Of a stretch of 64,000 nucleotides of DNA, positions 1 to 9,013 are shown in pieces. Within the stretch, counting starts at the first letter, position 1, and every line of letters starts with the position of its first letter. Source of the stretch: Hyunsoonleella aquatilis (GTDB taxonomy: Bacteria; Bacteroidota; Bacteroidia; Flavobacteriales; Flavobacteriaceae); NCBI RefSeq assembly GCF_014270105.1, contig NZ_JACNMF010000001.1, positions 1,171,560 through 1,235,559 of the forward strand. Reading direction: 5' to 3'. The position numbers and the translations under genes were made by a program. The notes below the pieces were generated by a model. The model had not been told where the DNA came from. It did no database searches and saw only the letters and a list, made by a program, of their open reading frames with translations.

Positions 1-1
1 T

Positions 2-1618
2 ATTTCTGGAGCAAAGACGTTTAAGGCATCTTTTAACCGACCGAACTTATATTACGAAGTGCGTCCAAAAACGAAGAATGTAGATGTAGATATCATTCGT
101 TTTGTGAAGCAGAATGAAGGCAAGTCGGGTATTGTGTATTGTTTAAGCCGAAAACGTGTAGAGGAATTGGCTCAGGTACTGCAAGTAAACGGTGTTAAGG
201 CTGTGCCTTACCACGCTGGTTTGGACGCCAAATCGAGGTCTAGCCATCAGGATATGTTTTTGATGGAGGATATAGATGTTGTAGTGGCCACAATTGCCTT
301 TGGAATGGGTATCGATAAACCCGATGTGCGGTTTGTGATACACCATGACATTCCTAAAAGTATTGAAAGTTATTATCAGGAAACCGGGCGTGCCGGTCGT
401 GATGGTGGTGAAGGGCATTGTTTGGCGTTTTACTCCTATAAGGATATTGAAAAGCTTGAGAAGTTTATGTCGGGAAAGCCCGTGGCCGAACAGGAAATTG
501 GGCATGCATTGCTACAGGAAATGGTGGCTTTTGCTGAAACTTCTATTTCAAGGCGAAAGTTTATTTTGCACTATTTCGGCGAAGAATTCGATAATGCAAC
601 AGGTGAGGGCGGCGATATGGATGATAATGTCCGCCACCCCAAAAAGAAAACCGAGGCCAAGGATAACGCAAAATTCCTTTTGGAAACCGTTGACAATACC
701 AATGAAAAATACAAATCGAAGGATTTGGTAAATGTGATTATCGGAAAAGAAAATGCATTAATCAACTCGCATAAAACCAACGAACAGCCATTTTTTGGAA
801 AAGGAAAACAGGAAGAAGACAAATATTGGATGGCACTATTGCGCCAGCTATTGGTAGCCGGTTATCTCCGAAAAGATATCGAAACTTATGGTGTCATTAA
901 ATTGACGGCTGAAGGCAAAGATTTTATTAAAAGGCCAACATCCTTTATGATGACAGAAGACCATGTGTTTGATGACAATCAAGATGATAGCGGGATTATT
1001 ACGGCTTCAAAAGTTGGAGGTGGCGTTGCCGATGAAAAGTTGATGAATATGCTCAAGGATTTGCGCAAAAAGAATGCGAAAAAATTGGGCGTACCGCCGT
1101 TTGTGATTTTTCAAGACCCTTCTCTGGAGGATATGGCTTTAAAGTACCCAGTATCGCTTTCTGAATTGAGCAACGTTCATGGGGTAGGTGATGGTAAAGC
1201 GAAAAAGTACGGAAAAGATTTTGTTGCCCTTATTGCCAATTATGTTGAGGAAAATGATATTGTTCGCCCTGACGATTTGGTGGTAAAATCTACAGGCAGT
1301 AATTCTGCCAATAAATTGTACATCATTCAAAATGTAGACCGAAAATTACCGCTTGATGATATTGCTTCCTCCAAAGGCATGAGTATGGAAGAGTTTATCA
1401 AGGAAATGGAGGTGATTGTGTTTTCAGGAACCAAGCTCAACATCAATTATTGGATTGATGAAATTTTGGACGAGGACCAACAGGAAGAAATCCACGACTA
1501 TTTTATGGAATCCGAAACCGACAGCATAGACGATGCCATTGATGAGTTTGATGGCGATTATGATGATGAGGAACTGCGCTTGTACCGCATTAAGTTTATT
1601 AGCGAGGTGGCTAATTAG
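2..1618 (+). CDS. recQ: ATP-dependent DNA helicase RecQ, 5'-truncated by the window edge
   Basis: The reading frame is open from base 2, so the first visible GTG (59) is internal and the N-terminal helicase lobe lies outside the window. Visible in order are the second RecA-like lobe with the helicase motif YQETGRAGRDG, the RecQ-C-terminal region, a winged-helix part, and an HRDC-like domain (around FVIFQDPSLEDMA), then an acidic tail. RecQ unwinds DNA 3' to 5' in recombination and fork repair. Odd point: in the segment that normally carries the four zinc-binding cysteines (after ISRRKFILHYFGEEF) there is no cysteine at all; Ser, Gly and Asp stand in their place. The family assignment is firm; the state of the zinc site is seen directly. 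Confidence 0.93.
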   Translation: MSGAKTFKASFNRPNLYYEVRPKTKNVDVDIIRFVKQNEGKSGIVYCLSRKRVEELAQVLQVNGVKAVPYHAGLDAKSRSSHQDMFLMEDIDVVVATIAFGMGIDKPDVRFVIHHDIPKSIESYYQETGRAGRDGGEGHCLAFYSYKDIEKLEKFMSGKPVAEQEIGHALLQEMVAFAETSISRRKFILHYFGEEFDNATGEGGDMDDNVRHPKKKTEAKDNAKFLLETVDNTNEKYKSKDLVNVIIGKENALINSHKTNEQPFFGKGKQEEDKYWMALLRQLLVAGYLRKDIETYGVIKLTAEGKDFIKRPTSFMMTEDHVFDDNQDDSGIITASKVGGGVADEKLMNMLKDLRKKNAKKLGVPPFVIFQDPSLEDMALKYPVSLSELSNVHGVGDGKAKKYGKDFVALIANYVEENDIVRPDDLVVKSTGSNSANKLYIIQNVDRKLPLDDIASSKGMSMEEFIKEMEVIVFSGTKLNINYWIDEILDEDQQEEIHDYFMESETDSIDDAIDEFDGDYDDEELRLYRIKFISEVAN

Positions 1619-1825
1619 TTCTGAGTCGCAGGCGCGGTTTTTCAGTTTCAAGTTTCAGGTTTATGGTTTCAATTTCTCGGCGAAACTCTATTAAATCTCC
1701 GTGTGACTCTGCGGAATAGCTAGTTTGTGATAATCTATAATATCCGTGTCCTTCAAACTTTCAAATGTTCGAACAATATCCATTTTTCTTCCTACTTCCA
1801 GCTTCAAACTTCAAACTTAGTTTCC

Positions 1826-1833
1826 TATATTTG
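1826..1833 (+). promoter_or_regulatory. Bacteroidota -7 box for the PPIase fusion gene
   Basis: TATATTTG matches the TAnnTTTG consensus of the primary sigma factor of Bacteroidota exactly and lies 23 bases before the ATG at 1856. No convincing -33 TTG is visible; the DNA upstream is made of short CTTCAAACT-like repeats. Confidence 0.6.
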
Positions 1834-1855
1834 CACCTCATTAAAAATCAGAAAC

Positions 1856-2788
1856 ATGCAAGACGGATTATACGCGAAATTCAATACATCAAAGGGCGAA
1901 ATATTGGTCGCTTTAGAATATAAAAAAACACCAGGAACGGTGGGCAACTTTGTGGCTTTGGCCGAGGGTAATTTAGAGAATTCGGTTAAGCCTCAGGGAC
2001 AACCGTACTACGATGGTTTAAAATTCCACAGGGTGATTCCAGATTTTATGATTCAAGGCGGATGCCCTAACGGAACTGGAGCCGGCGGACCAGGTTATCA
2101 ATTTGACGACGAGTTTCATTCAGAATTAAAACACGATGGTCCAGGCGTATTGTCTATGGCAAATGCTGGTCCGGGAACAAACGGAAGCCAGTTCTTTATC
2201 ACACACATAGAAACCCCATGGTTGGACAACAACCACACCGTTTTTGGAAAGGTGGAACACGGACAGGAAGTGGTGGACGCCATTGCGCAAGGCGATGCTA
2301 TTGATAGCATTGAAATTGTAAGAGAAGGTGCGGAGGCTGAAGCATTTAATGCTGTTGAAGCATTTAGAACCTTTGAAGGCTCCCGTGAAAAAAGATTAGC
2401 TGAAGAAAAGGCGAAACAAGAATCTGAACTAGAAAAAGTAGCCACTGGTTTTGAAAAAACAGATAGCGGTCTGCGTTACCAAATCATTCAAAAAGGTGAA
2501 GGTGTAAAGGCGGAAAAAGGAAAAACCGTTTCCGTGCACTATAAAGGCCAATTGATTGACGGTACAGTATTCGATTCTTCGTATAAGAGAAACGAACCCA
2601 TTGATTTTCCATTAGGTGTTGGTCAAGTGATTCCAGGTTGGGATGAAGGTATCGGCTTATTAAATGTTGGCGACAAGGCACGTTTGGTGATTCCAAGTCA
2701 TTTGGCTTACGGAAGTCGTGGTGCAGGAGGTGTTATTCCGCCGGATGCCAATTTGATTTTCGATGTGGAGTTGATGGATGTAAAATAA
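1856..2788 (+). CDS. Dual-family peptidylprolyl isomerase: cyclophilin-FKBP fusion
   Basis: A 310-residue protein with two unrelated prolyl isomerase domains. Residues about 3-165 are a cyclophilin ([13 protein letters not shown] with the catalytic Arg, and NGSQFFI). A charged helical linker follows ([18 protein letters not shown]). Residues about 215-310 are an FKBP domain ([38 protein letters not shown]). No signal peptide is seen, so it is probably a cytoplasmic folding catalyst. The start at ATG 1856 is chosen because the -7 box lies just before it and the cyclophilin fold begins there; the frame is open further upstream to 1727 but that part is low-complexity intergenic DNA. Cyclophilin-FKBP order matches the CFBP type of dual-family immunophilin known from flavobacteria. 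Confidence 0.93.
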   Translation: MQDGLYAKFNTSKGEILVALEYKKTPGTVGNFVALAEGNLENSVKPQGQPYYDGLKFHRVIPDFMIQGGCPNGTGAGGPGYQFDDEFHSELKHDGPGVLSMANAGPGTNGSQFFITHIETPWLDNNHTVFGKVEHGQEVVDAIAQGDAIDSIEIVREGAEAEAFNAVEAFRTFEGSREKRLAEEKAKQESELEKVATGFEKTDSGLRYQIIQKGEGVKAEKGKTVSVHYKGQLIDGTVFDSSYKRNEPIDFPLGVGQVIPGWDEGIGLLNVGDKARLVIPSHLAYGSRGAGGVIPPDANLIFDVELMDVK

Positions 2789-2874
2789 GCAGAGAACAAC
2801 TTTGTTTCAAAGTCTGTGAATCGCTTATTCTGAATGGAGTCGAAGGATCTTTTAAAAAGTCAATCAAAATATAC

Positions 2875-2901
2875 AAAAGCACTCTATGGAGTGCTTTTTT
2901 T
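2875..2901 (+). terminator. Rho-independent terminator after the PPIase fusion
   Basis: A 7-bp perfect stem AGCACTC/GAGTGCT (2878-2884 with 2889-2895) around a TATG loop, flanked by AAA on the left and a run of T on the right. Confidence 0.8.
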
Positions 2902-2984
2902 ATACAAAAAGTTAACATGACGTTTAAATATTTGCTTTGTCGAAAATTTTTTATCGGCTCGTTGCTTACGCATAGTTTTGCCTT

Positions 2985-3407
2985 GTGACTAGCGTAAAAC
3001 ATACCGAATACTATTCCCAAATATTAAAGGAACTCAATTATCCATTTGGGGACATTTATATATTTAAAGGTTTTGTCGTTTCAGAGATTAAGCAGGGAGT
3101 TACGGTAAGTTGGAAAAAACACGCCAAACATTTTGTACAGGATATTGCGTATTATTTGGGTACTGATGGAAAGGATGTTGTATATATTTCCAACCGCATC
3201 CATTCGTATTCTGTAAAGGCTGTGGATTGGTTGCAATTTTTTAAAAGTGATTACGGTATGAAAGCGTATGCCGTGGTTTCCGATAGCCCTATGGGCAAGA
3301 TGAATGTCATGGTAGAGAACCTCTTTTTCGACAACAAGATTAAAAGCTTCAATTCGCTGTATGATGCCATAAATTGGGCCAAAAAAGACTTGGAGAAAGT
3401 GGCTTAA
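2985..3407 (+). CDS. Conserved hypothetical protein, possibly STAS/SpoIIAA-like
   Basis: A 140-residue soluble protein with no signal peptide, starting at GTG 2985 (no in-frame ATG fits better). The alternation of short strands and helices (KDVVYISNRIHSYSV, then MKAYAVVSD, then a C-terminal helix ending in INWAKKDLEK) recalls the SpoIIAA/STAS fold, where such proteins act as switch partners, but no diagnostic motif can be named. It stands alone between a terminator and the DinB-family gene. Function unknown; fold idea is inference only. Confidence 0.7.
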   Translation: MTSVKHTEYYSQILKELNYPFGDIYIFKGFVVSEIKQGVTVSWKKHAKHFVQDIAYYLGTDGKDVVYISNRIHSYSVKAVDWLQFFKSDYGMKAYAVVSDSPMGKMNVMVENLFFDNKIKSFNSLYDAINWAKKDLEKVA

Positions 3408-3455
3408 TCTACAAATTAATACTTATTTTAGAATCACATTTTAAAACTTACACTT

Positions 3456-4001
3456 GTGGACTCTAAAGCACTAGAACAGCTAAAATACCCCATTGGAAAA
3501 TTTGATTGTCCCGATCAAATTACTGAAGTACATATTGCAGAATGGATTTCTATCTTGGAAAAGTTCCCCATTCGATTGGAAGCCTTGGTGAAACACCTTT
3601 CTAAAGAACAATTGGAAACGCCTTATAGACCTGGAGGTTGGACAATCAGGCAAACCGTCCACCATATTTCGGATAGCCATCACCATAGCTACTCGCGTTT
3701 TAAATGGGCATTAACAGAGGAAAAGCCTTTAATAAAAGCCTATTTTGAAGATCGCTGGGCTGAGCTTTCAGATAGCAAAGGAGACCCAATTCAAATGTCT
3801 ATTGAGCATTTAAAAGCCATTCATTATAAGCTTGTGAACTTGCTGAAAAGCATGAGTGAAGATGATTTCAAAAGAAGTTTCATTCATCCAGAAACCAATA
3901 GCGAAGTATTTTTGGACTACAATTTAGGGAATTATGCCTGGCATAGCAATCACCATTATGCCCACATCGAAAATGTGATCAAGCAAAAAGGTTGGGCTTA
4001 A
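3456..4001 (+). CDS. DinB/YfiT-family putative metal-dependent hydrolase or bacillithiol transferase
   Basis: A 181-residue four-helix-bundle protein. The metal-binding histidines of the DinB_2/YfiT family are visible in WTIRQTVHHISDSHHH (first His cluster) and WHSNHHYAHIENV (C-terminal His). The length fits YfiT/BstA-like members, which in some bacteria transfer bacillithiol to electrophiles; others are uncharacterised hydrolases. Start is GTG 3456. The next gene starts one base after its stop codon, so it is probably co-transcribed with the GNAT gene. Confidence 0.85.
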   Translation: MDSKALEQLKYPIGKFDCPDQITEVHIAEWISILEKFPIRLEALVKHLSKEQLETPYRPGGWTIRQTVHHISDSHHHSYSRFKWALTEEKPLIKAYFEDRWAELSDSKGDPIQMSIEHLKAIHYKLVNLLKSMSEDDFKRSFIHPETNSEVFLDYNLGNYAWHSNHHYAHIENVIKQKGWA

Positions 4002-4002
4002 A

Positions 4003-4488
4003 ATGATTCGCCCTTTGCAAATAGACGATGCCAAGGTATTGCTTGATATCTACAATTATTATGTGTTGCATTCCACTGCTACTTTTGATATTGAACCTTT
4101 GACCATTGCAGTATTCAAAGAAAAAATAAACCGCATTAATGCCGATTATCCCTTTATTGTTTATGAAGAAAACAATGAGATTTTAGGTTATGCCTATGGG
4201 AGTAGGTTCAGACCCAAACCTGCGTATGATTATGTGGTAGAATCCACAGTTTATGTGAAACATGATTGCCACGGGAAGCAGATTGGCACAAAGTTGTATT
4301 CTGAATTATTGAAACTACTTAGGCAAATGAACCTGCATACGGTTTTAGGTGTGCTTACCGTTCCCAACGATGCCAGTATTAAGCTACATGAAAAGTTTGG
4401 TTTCAGGCAAGTGGCTGAATTACAGGAAGTTGGAATGAAATTTGGCGAATGGCAAAATATTGGGATTTGGCAGTTAAAACTGAATTAA
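4003..4488 (+). CDS. GNAT N-acetyltransferase, phosphinothricin/methionine-sulfone acetyltransferase type
   Basis: A 161-residue GNAT protein. The opening IRPLQIDDA, the central STVYVKHDCHGKQIGTKLY (acetyl-CoA pyrophosphate loop, here HGKQIG) and the C-terminal NDASIKLHEKFGFRQVAEL are typical of the MnaT/PAT branch that acetylates amino-group substrates such as methionine sulfone or phosphinothricin. The actual substrate cannot be read from the sequence. It follows the DinB-family gene by one base and its 3' end overlaps that of the convergent thioredoxin-like gene by 4 bases. Confidence 0.9.
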   Translation: MIRPLQIDDAKVLLDIYNYYVLHSTATFDIEPLTIAVFKEKINRINADYPFIVYEENNEILGYAYGSRFRPKPAYDYVVESTVYVKHDCHGKQIGTKLYSELLKLLRQMNLHTVLGVLTVPNDASIKLHEKFGFRQVAELQEVGMKFGEWQNIGIWQLKLN

Positions 4489-5042
4489 ACCTTCCATTTA
4501 ATATTACAGCCAATACTCGGTTTTTGAGTTGCCATATTTTCCTTGCCATCAATCAAACAATCCAAAGCCTGTCGCAAATCCTTGCCCGTAAGCGGTAAAT
4601 CATTTCCAGGTCGGGAATCGTCCAATTGGCCTCGGTACACCAATTTTAAATGAGCATCAAATAAATAAAGGTCGGGGGTACAGGCGGCATCGTAGGCTTT
4701 TGCAACTTCTTGTGTTTCATCATAAAGATAAGGAAAAGGATAGCCTTCGGTTTTGGCATGCGCTTTCATTTTATCTGGTCCGTCCTGCGGATAATTTTCA
4801 GCGTCGTTACTGGAAATAGCAATAAATTGAATGCCTTTCGTTTGATATTCATTAGCGATCGCAACCAATTCAGAATTAACGTGAATTACGAAAGGGCAGT
4901 GGTTGCAAATAAACATAATCACAGTACCCTTTTCACCCTTGACGTCTTTAAGGTTTAAATTGTTATGAGAAACCGTATCCAGTAATGAAAAATCTGGTGC
5001 TTTAGTGCCAAGTGGCAACATATTTGAAGGGGTTCTTGCCAT
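4485..5042 (-). CDS. Thioredoxin-fold redoxin (AhpC/TSA-like)
   Basis: A 185-residue redoxin: LGTKAPDFSLLDT opening, then a CXXC redox motif C46-N-H-C49 within FICNHCPFV, the cis-proline segment AACTPDLYLFD, and a C-terminal helix. No signal peptide, so a cytoplasmic thiol oxidoreductase or peroxiredoxin-like protein is likely. This subfamily with a CNHCP motif is common in Bacteroidota and usually labelled only thioredoxin family protein. ATG start at 5042, divergent from csaA across 47 bases, so the two promoters must share that gap. Confidence 0.88.
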   Translation of the reverse strand: MARTPSNMLPLGTKAPDFSLLDTVSHNNLNLKDVKGEKGTVIMFICNHCPFVIHVNSELVAIANEYQTKGIQFIAISSNDAENYPQDGPDKMKAHAKTEGYPFPYLYDETQEVAKAYDAACTPDLYLFDAHLKLVYRGQLDDSRPGNDLPLTGKDLRQALDCLIDGKENMATQKPSIGCNIKWKV

Positions 5043-5089
5043 TTTTTTAGAGTTTGCTCAAATGTCGTAATAATTTGTATTTTTAAAAA

Positions 5090-5425
5090 ATGAGCGATGC
5101 TATTTCTTTTGAAGATTTTACCAAAGTGGATTTACGGGTGGGCACAATCATTAAAGTGAATGATTTTCCTGAAGCACGAAATCCAGCCTATCAGCTTACG
5201 ATTGATTTTGGGGATTTGGGAATTAAAAAATCCTCTGCCCAAATCACAACGCGTTATGCCAAAGAAGATTTGTTGCAACGACAAATCATAGCCGTAGTAA
5301 ACTTTCCTAAGAAACAGATTGCCAATTTTCAGAGTGAATGTCTGGTTTTGGGAGCAGTAGATGATAAAGACGTCATTCTTTTAAATCCCGAAACTAAAGT
5401 AAAAAACGGAACTGCGGTCAACTAA
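5090..5425 (+). CDS. csaA: tRNA-binding protein CsaA
   Basis: A 111-residue stand-alone OB-fold protein of the EMAP-II/CsaA type. The hallmark VDLRVGTI near the N-terminus, KKSSAQITTRY, and VVNFPKKQIANFQSECLVLGA match CsaA, whose usual length is about 110 residues. CsaA binds tRNA and has been proposed to act as an export-related chaperone. A strong hairpin follows at 5442-5462. Confidence 0.93.
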   Translation: MSDAISFEDFTKVDLRVGTIIKVNDFPEARNPAYQLTIDFGDLGIKKSSAQITTRYAKEDLLQRQIIAVVNFPKKQIANFQSECLVLGAVDDKDVILLNPETKVKNGTAVN

Positions 5426-5441
5426 AAAACGGGTACAAAAA

Positions 5442-5462
5442 AACCGTTGCAAAGCAACGGTT
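5442..5462. terminator. Bidirectional hairpin terminator
   Basis: Perfect 9-bp stem AACCGTTGC/GCAACGGTT with an AAA loop between convergent genes. The run of A on its left gives a strong T-run for the minus-strand PUR gene; on the plus strand the T-run is weak. Confidence 0.75.
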
Positions 5463-5484
5463 CTATATCTAATTTCAATTTGTT

Positions 5485-5874
5485 TTAAATATCGTCGAAA
5501 TCCACGTCTGTAAAACTCTCTGTGGATTTTACCTCTTCGGTAGTTTCAGTTTCTGAGGAAGGCGTTTCATATTCTTTTTTGAAATCCTTTTGATGACGTT
5601 CGCTAATCACCTCATCTCCTTTTTCCCGGATAATGTAATCAGTCATTTCAGCTAAAATCTCTCTGAATTCCGCAAAATCTTCTTTGTAAATATAGATTTT
5701 GTGCTTTTTGTAGTGGTAAGATCCATCATCGTTAGTAAACTTTTTACTTTCCGTAATGGTCAAATAATAATCCTCTGCTTTTGTCGCTCTTACATCAAAA
5801 AAATAGGTGCGTCTTCCTGCCCTTAATACCTTCGAAAAAATTTCCTCTTGCTCCATCATGCCATAGTTGTTCAT
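5485..5874 (-). CDS. PUR-alpha-like nucleic-acid-binding protein (DUF3276)
   Basis: A 129-residue protein of the bacterial PUR family. The core (IFSKVLRAGRRTYFFDVRA, YYLTITESKKF, HKIYIYKEDFAEF) forms the PUR repeat fold known from Borrelia and Bacteroidota single-repeat proteins that bind single-stranded DNA or RNA. The C-terminal 30 residues are acidic and Ser/Thr-rich and end in DVDFDDI, probably disordered. The ATG at 5874 is used; a second Met at residue 6 could also serve. Role is probably transcriptional or post-transcriptional, but no target can be inferred here. Confidence 0.88.
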   Translation of the reverse strand: MNNYGMMEQEEIFSKVLRAGRRTYFFDVRATKAEDYYLTITESKKFTNDDGSYHYKKHKIYIYKEDFAEFREILAEMTDYIIREKGDEVISERHQKDFKKEYETPSSETETTEEVKSTESFTDVDFDDI

Positions 5875-6010
5875 TGTAGTTTCAATATAATTTAATAGTG
5901 CTTGCGCACATCAAAAATCTAAAAAAAAGACAAACTAACCAACATTTTTTGAAGTTTCTTTTTGGAATCTTGATTTTTGTTGCATAAAATGAAAAAAAGG
6001 AAATCTTGTA

Positions 6011-7768
6011 TCAAACTTTATGTTCTTCGGCTTCGCTCAACTGTTTTAGGTACAAATCCTTGTAGTAGCCTTCCGAATTGACAAGGGCCTCGTGGGTGCC
6101 TTTTTGAATGATTTCACCATTGTCCAAAACAATGATTTTATCCGCATTTTTAGCCGAAGAAACACGATGGCTAACGATAACTGTCGTTTTATTTTTAGAA
6201 ATTTTAAAGAGATTTTTCAGGATTTTCTCTTCAGTTTCGGTATCCACGGCAGAAAGGCAATCGTCAAACAAAAGAATCTTTGGCGATTTTATGATAGCCC
6301 GTGCTATGGAAACCCGTTGCTTCTGTCCGCCCGAAAGTGTAATGCCCCGTTCACCCAAAACCGTGTCATAACCTTTGTTGAATTTCACGATGTTTTTATG
6401 AACCTGTGCATTTTTTGCGGCCGTAATTACTTCTTCATCCGTAGCATCTTCTTTTCCGAATTTTATGTTGTTTTTAATCGAATCCGAAAATAAAAATGCA
6501 TCCTGTGGTACGTATCCGATATTTTCCCGTAGGTCGTTCAAATTGTGCTGTTCAATAATAATTCCGTTCACTTGAATATTTCCTTTATCCACATCGTAGA
6601 GTCTCCCAATCAAGTCTAAAATTGTAGATTTTCCTGAACCTGTTTTACCCAAAATGGCCAAGGTTTCCCCTTCTTTAATTTCAAAAGAAACACCTTTTAG
6701 GGCTTGGATATTGGTGTCATCATAGGTGAAATATACATTATCGAATGTGATATCCCCCGTAACTTCGGTGTGGCCGTCCACCAAATTTTTTATTTCAGGC
6801 TCTATTTTTAAAAATTCGTTTATACGCTTTTGCGAAGCTTCCGCCTGTTGTACAATAGAGGTGACCCAACCCACTGTAGCCACGGGCCAGGTGAGCATAT
6901 TCACATAAATAATAAATTCAGCAATGGTGCCCAGACTATCAATTTTTCCATTGATGTATTGCATGCCCCCAATGTATATCACCAAAAGGTTACTGGCTCC
7001 GATGAGTAAAATCATCATAGGGAAAAAGAGTGCCTGCACGCTCACCAAATGCAACTGTTTTTCTTTGCTAGTCGTTGAAAGCGCATCAAAATCTTCAGCC
7101 GTTTTAGGTTCGATGCCGTAGGCCTTTATTACGGAAATACCACTGAAAGACTCCTGTGTAAACGTGCTCAATTTGGATAAGTATTCCTGAACAACAGTAC
7201 TGCGCTTGTGAATTTCCTTGCTCAATCGGTATATAATCACCGAAAGAATAGGCAACGGAAGGATGGTATAAAGCGTTAATGTTGGTGCCTGATTGAACAT
7301 GTATGCTAACACAATCACAAACAAAGTCAAGGTATTGATGCTATACATAATGGCAGGGCCGGCGTACATTCTTACCCGCCCTACGTCCTCACTGATGCGA
7401 TTCATCAAATCGCCCGTACGGTTCTTTTTGTAAAAGTTTAGTGAGAGCTTTTGGTACTGTTCGTAAATCTCATTTTTTAAGTCGTATTCGATATATCGGG
7501 ACACATTAATAATTGTTTGCCTCATAAAAAAAGTTAAAACTCCGGCAATAATGGCAGAGCCGATAATGTATAGTATGGCTTCCAATAATTCCCCCCTTAT
7601 GGCCGTTTCACTAAGGTTACCCTCGTTTTCAATAATTTCAATAATCCGGCCGACATATCGAGGACTTACCATCAAAAAAATCTTTGCGGTAATGGTGATA
7701 ATCACACCAATAATCAAATGGGTTTTGTATTTGAGGAAGTATTTATTTAAATGCCTGAGCTCTTTCAC
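6011..7768 (-). CDS. ABC exporter, fused permease and ATPase (MdlA/MsbA-like)
   Basis: A 585-residue type IV ABC half-transporter starting at GTG 7768. The N-terminal six-helix membrane domain spans about residues 15-310; the nucleotide-binding domain has Walker A GKTGSGKST, the signature LSGGQKQR, Walker B ILLFDD, D-loop SAVDTE and H-loop VIVSHR. The residue after the Walker B Asp, normally the catalytic Glu, is Asp, as in MdlA-type halves of heterodimeric exporters. No partner half lies beside it. Likely exports lipids, drugs or peptides; the substrate is unknown. Confidence 0.92.
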   Translation of the reverse strand: MKELRHLNKYFLKYKTHLIIGVIITITAKIFLMVSPRYVGRIIEIIENEGNLSETAIRGELLEAILYIIGSAIIAGVLTFFMRQTIINVSRYIEYDLKNEIYEQYQKLSLNFYKKNRTGDLMNRISEDVGRVRMYAGPAIMYSINTLTLFVIVLAYMFNQAPTLTLYTILPLPILSVIIYRLSKEIHKRSTVVQEYLSKLSTFTQESFSGISVIKAYGIEPKTAEDFDALSTTSKEKQLHLVSVQALFFPMMILLIGASNLLVIYIGGMQYINGKIDSLGTIAEFIIYVNMLTWPVATVGWVTSIVQQAEASQKRINEFLKIEPEIKNLVDGHTEVTGDITFDNVYFTYDDTNIQALKGVSFEIKEGETLAILGKTGSGKSTILDLIGRLYDVDKGNIQVNGIIIEQHNLNDLRENIGYVPQDAFLFSDSIKNNIKFGKEDATDEEVITAAKNAQVHKNIVKFNKGYDTVLGERGITLSGGQKQRVSIARAIIKSPKILLFDDCLSAVDTETEEKILKNLFKISKNKTTVIVSHRVSSAKNADKIIVLDNGEIIQKGTHEALVNSEGYYKDLYLKQLSEAEEHKV

Positions 7769-7882
7769 CTGAAATCAAAAAATGTTCGGCAAAGATAAGC
7801 CAATAAAATCACAAAGCCTTTTATAGAAGTGCACTTTGCTGTTAAATAATCCCTAAACATTTCACTCCAACAAAACTTGAAA

Positions 7883-7917
7883 TTTGAATCGGTTTTAGGA
7901 AAATAGTTTTATTTTTG
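7883..7917 (+). promoter_or_regulatory. Promoter of nusB
   Basis: TTTG at 7883-7886 and a perfect TAnnTTTG box (TATTTTTG) at 7910-7917, 23 bases apart. The start codon follows 55 bases later. Confidence 0.6.
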
Positions 7918-7971
7918 CCAGCGTAAAAAAGCAATAAAACACAACCTACGTTTTAACTTAAGTTCTTTGTC

Positions 7972-8919
7972 ATGATGCTAAACCGACGACATATCCGCGT
8001 AAAAGTAATGCAGACCATTTACGCTTTTAATGGAAGCGAAAGTGATGATTTAAGCAAGGATGAAAAATTCCTGCTGTTTAGTATCGACAATATGTACAAT
8101 CTTTATTTGTTGCTAATTTCCCTATTGCTGGAACTGCAGAAAAGAGCGGAGGCGGATCTTCAGAAAAAACAAAAAAAGCATCTGGCAACTTCCGAAGACA
8201 AAAATCCTAATAGGAAGTTTGTGAACAATCAAATCTTTCAAAAGATGCAATCCAATACGGAATTGCAAGAGCTCATTGACAATAATAAAATGATAAATTG
8301 GGAACTGGACAGCGAGTATGTCGGTATCATTTACAAAGCGATTATCAGTAGTGAATTGTATGCCGATTATATGCAAACCAGAGTATCCGACTTTAAAGAA
8401 GACAAGGATTTCTTCATTGATATGTTCAAGGAGATTATTGCGCCCAATGAGAAATTGTACGAGTATATTGAGGACAAGAATTTAACGTGGCTGGACGACC
8501 TACCTACGGTGAATACCACAATTTTAAAAATGCTCAGAAAATTGAAACCGACTACGCCTGATACCCATTTTACGCCAGAATTGTATAAAGATATGGATGA
8601 TAGACAATTTGCCATTGATTTGTTCAGAAAAACGATTTTGAATAGTGCCTCCATCAATATTGAAATCGAGCAAAAAACCAAAAACTGGGATGCCGACCGT
8701 ATTGCCAATTTAGATTACGTACTGCTTCAAATGGGGATTTCGGAATTGCAACATTTTCCGTCCATTCCTGTAAAAGTGACGATTAACGAGTATCTGGAAA
8801 TTGCCAAGGAATATTCCACACCAAAAAGTAGCATCTTTATCAACGGTATTTTGGATAAGTTGGTGAAGGAGTACAAAAACGATGGGAAATTAAACAAAGT
8901 AGGGCGTGGGTTGATTTAG
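7972..8919 (+). CDS. nusB: Transcription antitermination factor NusB, enlarged form
   Basis: The protein has 315 residues against about 140 in E. coli. The N-terminal NRRHIRVKVMQTIYAF and the C-terminal NWDADRIANLDYVLLQMGISEL with IPVKVTINEYLEIAKEYS and FINGILDKLVKE are clear NusB signatures. Between them lies an insertion of roughly 150 charged helical residues. NusB with NusE (S10) binds boxA RNA in rRNA antitermination. Two ATGs open the frame (7972 and 7975); either may be used. It is followed by the DUF1573 and yajC genes, a conserved order in this phylum. Confidence 0.93.
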   Translation: MMLNRRHIRVKVMQTIYAFNGSESDDLSKDEKFLLFSIDNMYNLYLLLISLLLELQKRAEADLQKKQKKHLATSEDKNPNRKFVNNQIFQKMQSNTELQELIDNNKMINWELDSEYVGIIYKAIISSELYADYMQTRVSDFKEDKDFFIDMFKEIIAPNEKLYEYIEDKNLTWLDDLPTVNTTILKMLRKLKPTTPDTHFTPELYKDMDDRQFAIDLFRKTILNSASINIEIEQKTKNWDADRIANLDYVLLQMGISELQHFPSIPVKVTINEYLEIAKEYSTPKSSIFINGILDKLVKEYKNDGKLNKVGRGLI

Positions 8920-9013
8920 TATCGTTTCCTGTTAAGAAAGCCATAAAAGTTTTTAAACCATCAAAATATTTAAAACGAATTCCGAGGCGCTATGCGTTGA
9001 GGTTTCCATTGAT

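Noticed and set aside
1727-1855. Upstream extension of the PPIase fusion frame
   Set aside because: The DNA is made of short CTTCAAACT-like repeats, carries the -7 box and adds no domain, so it is leader, not coding.
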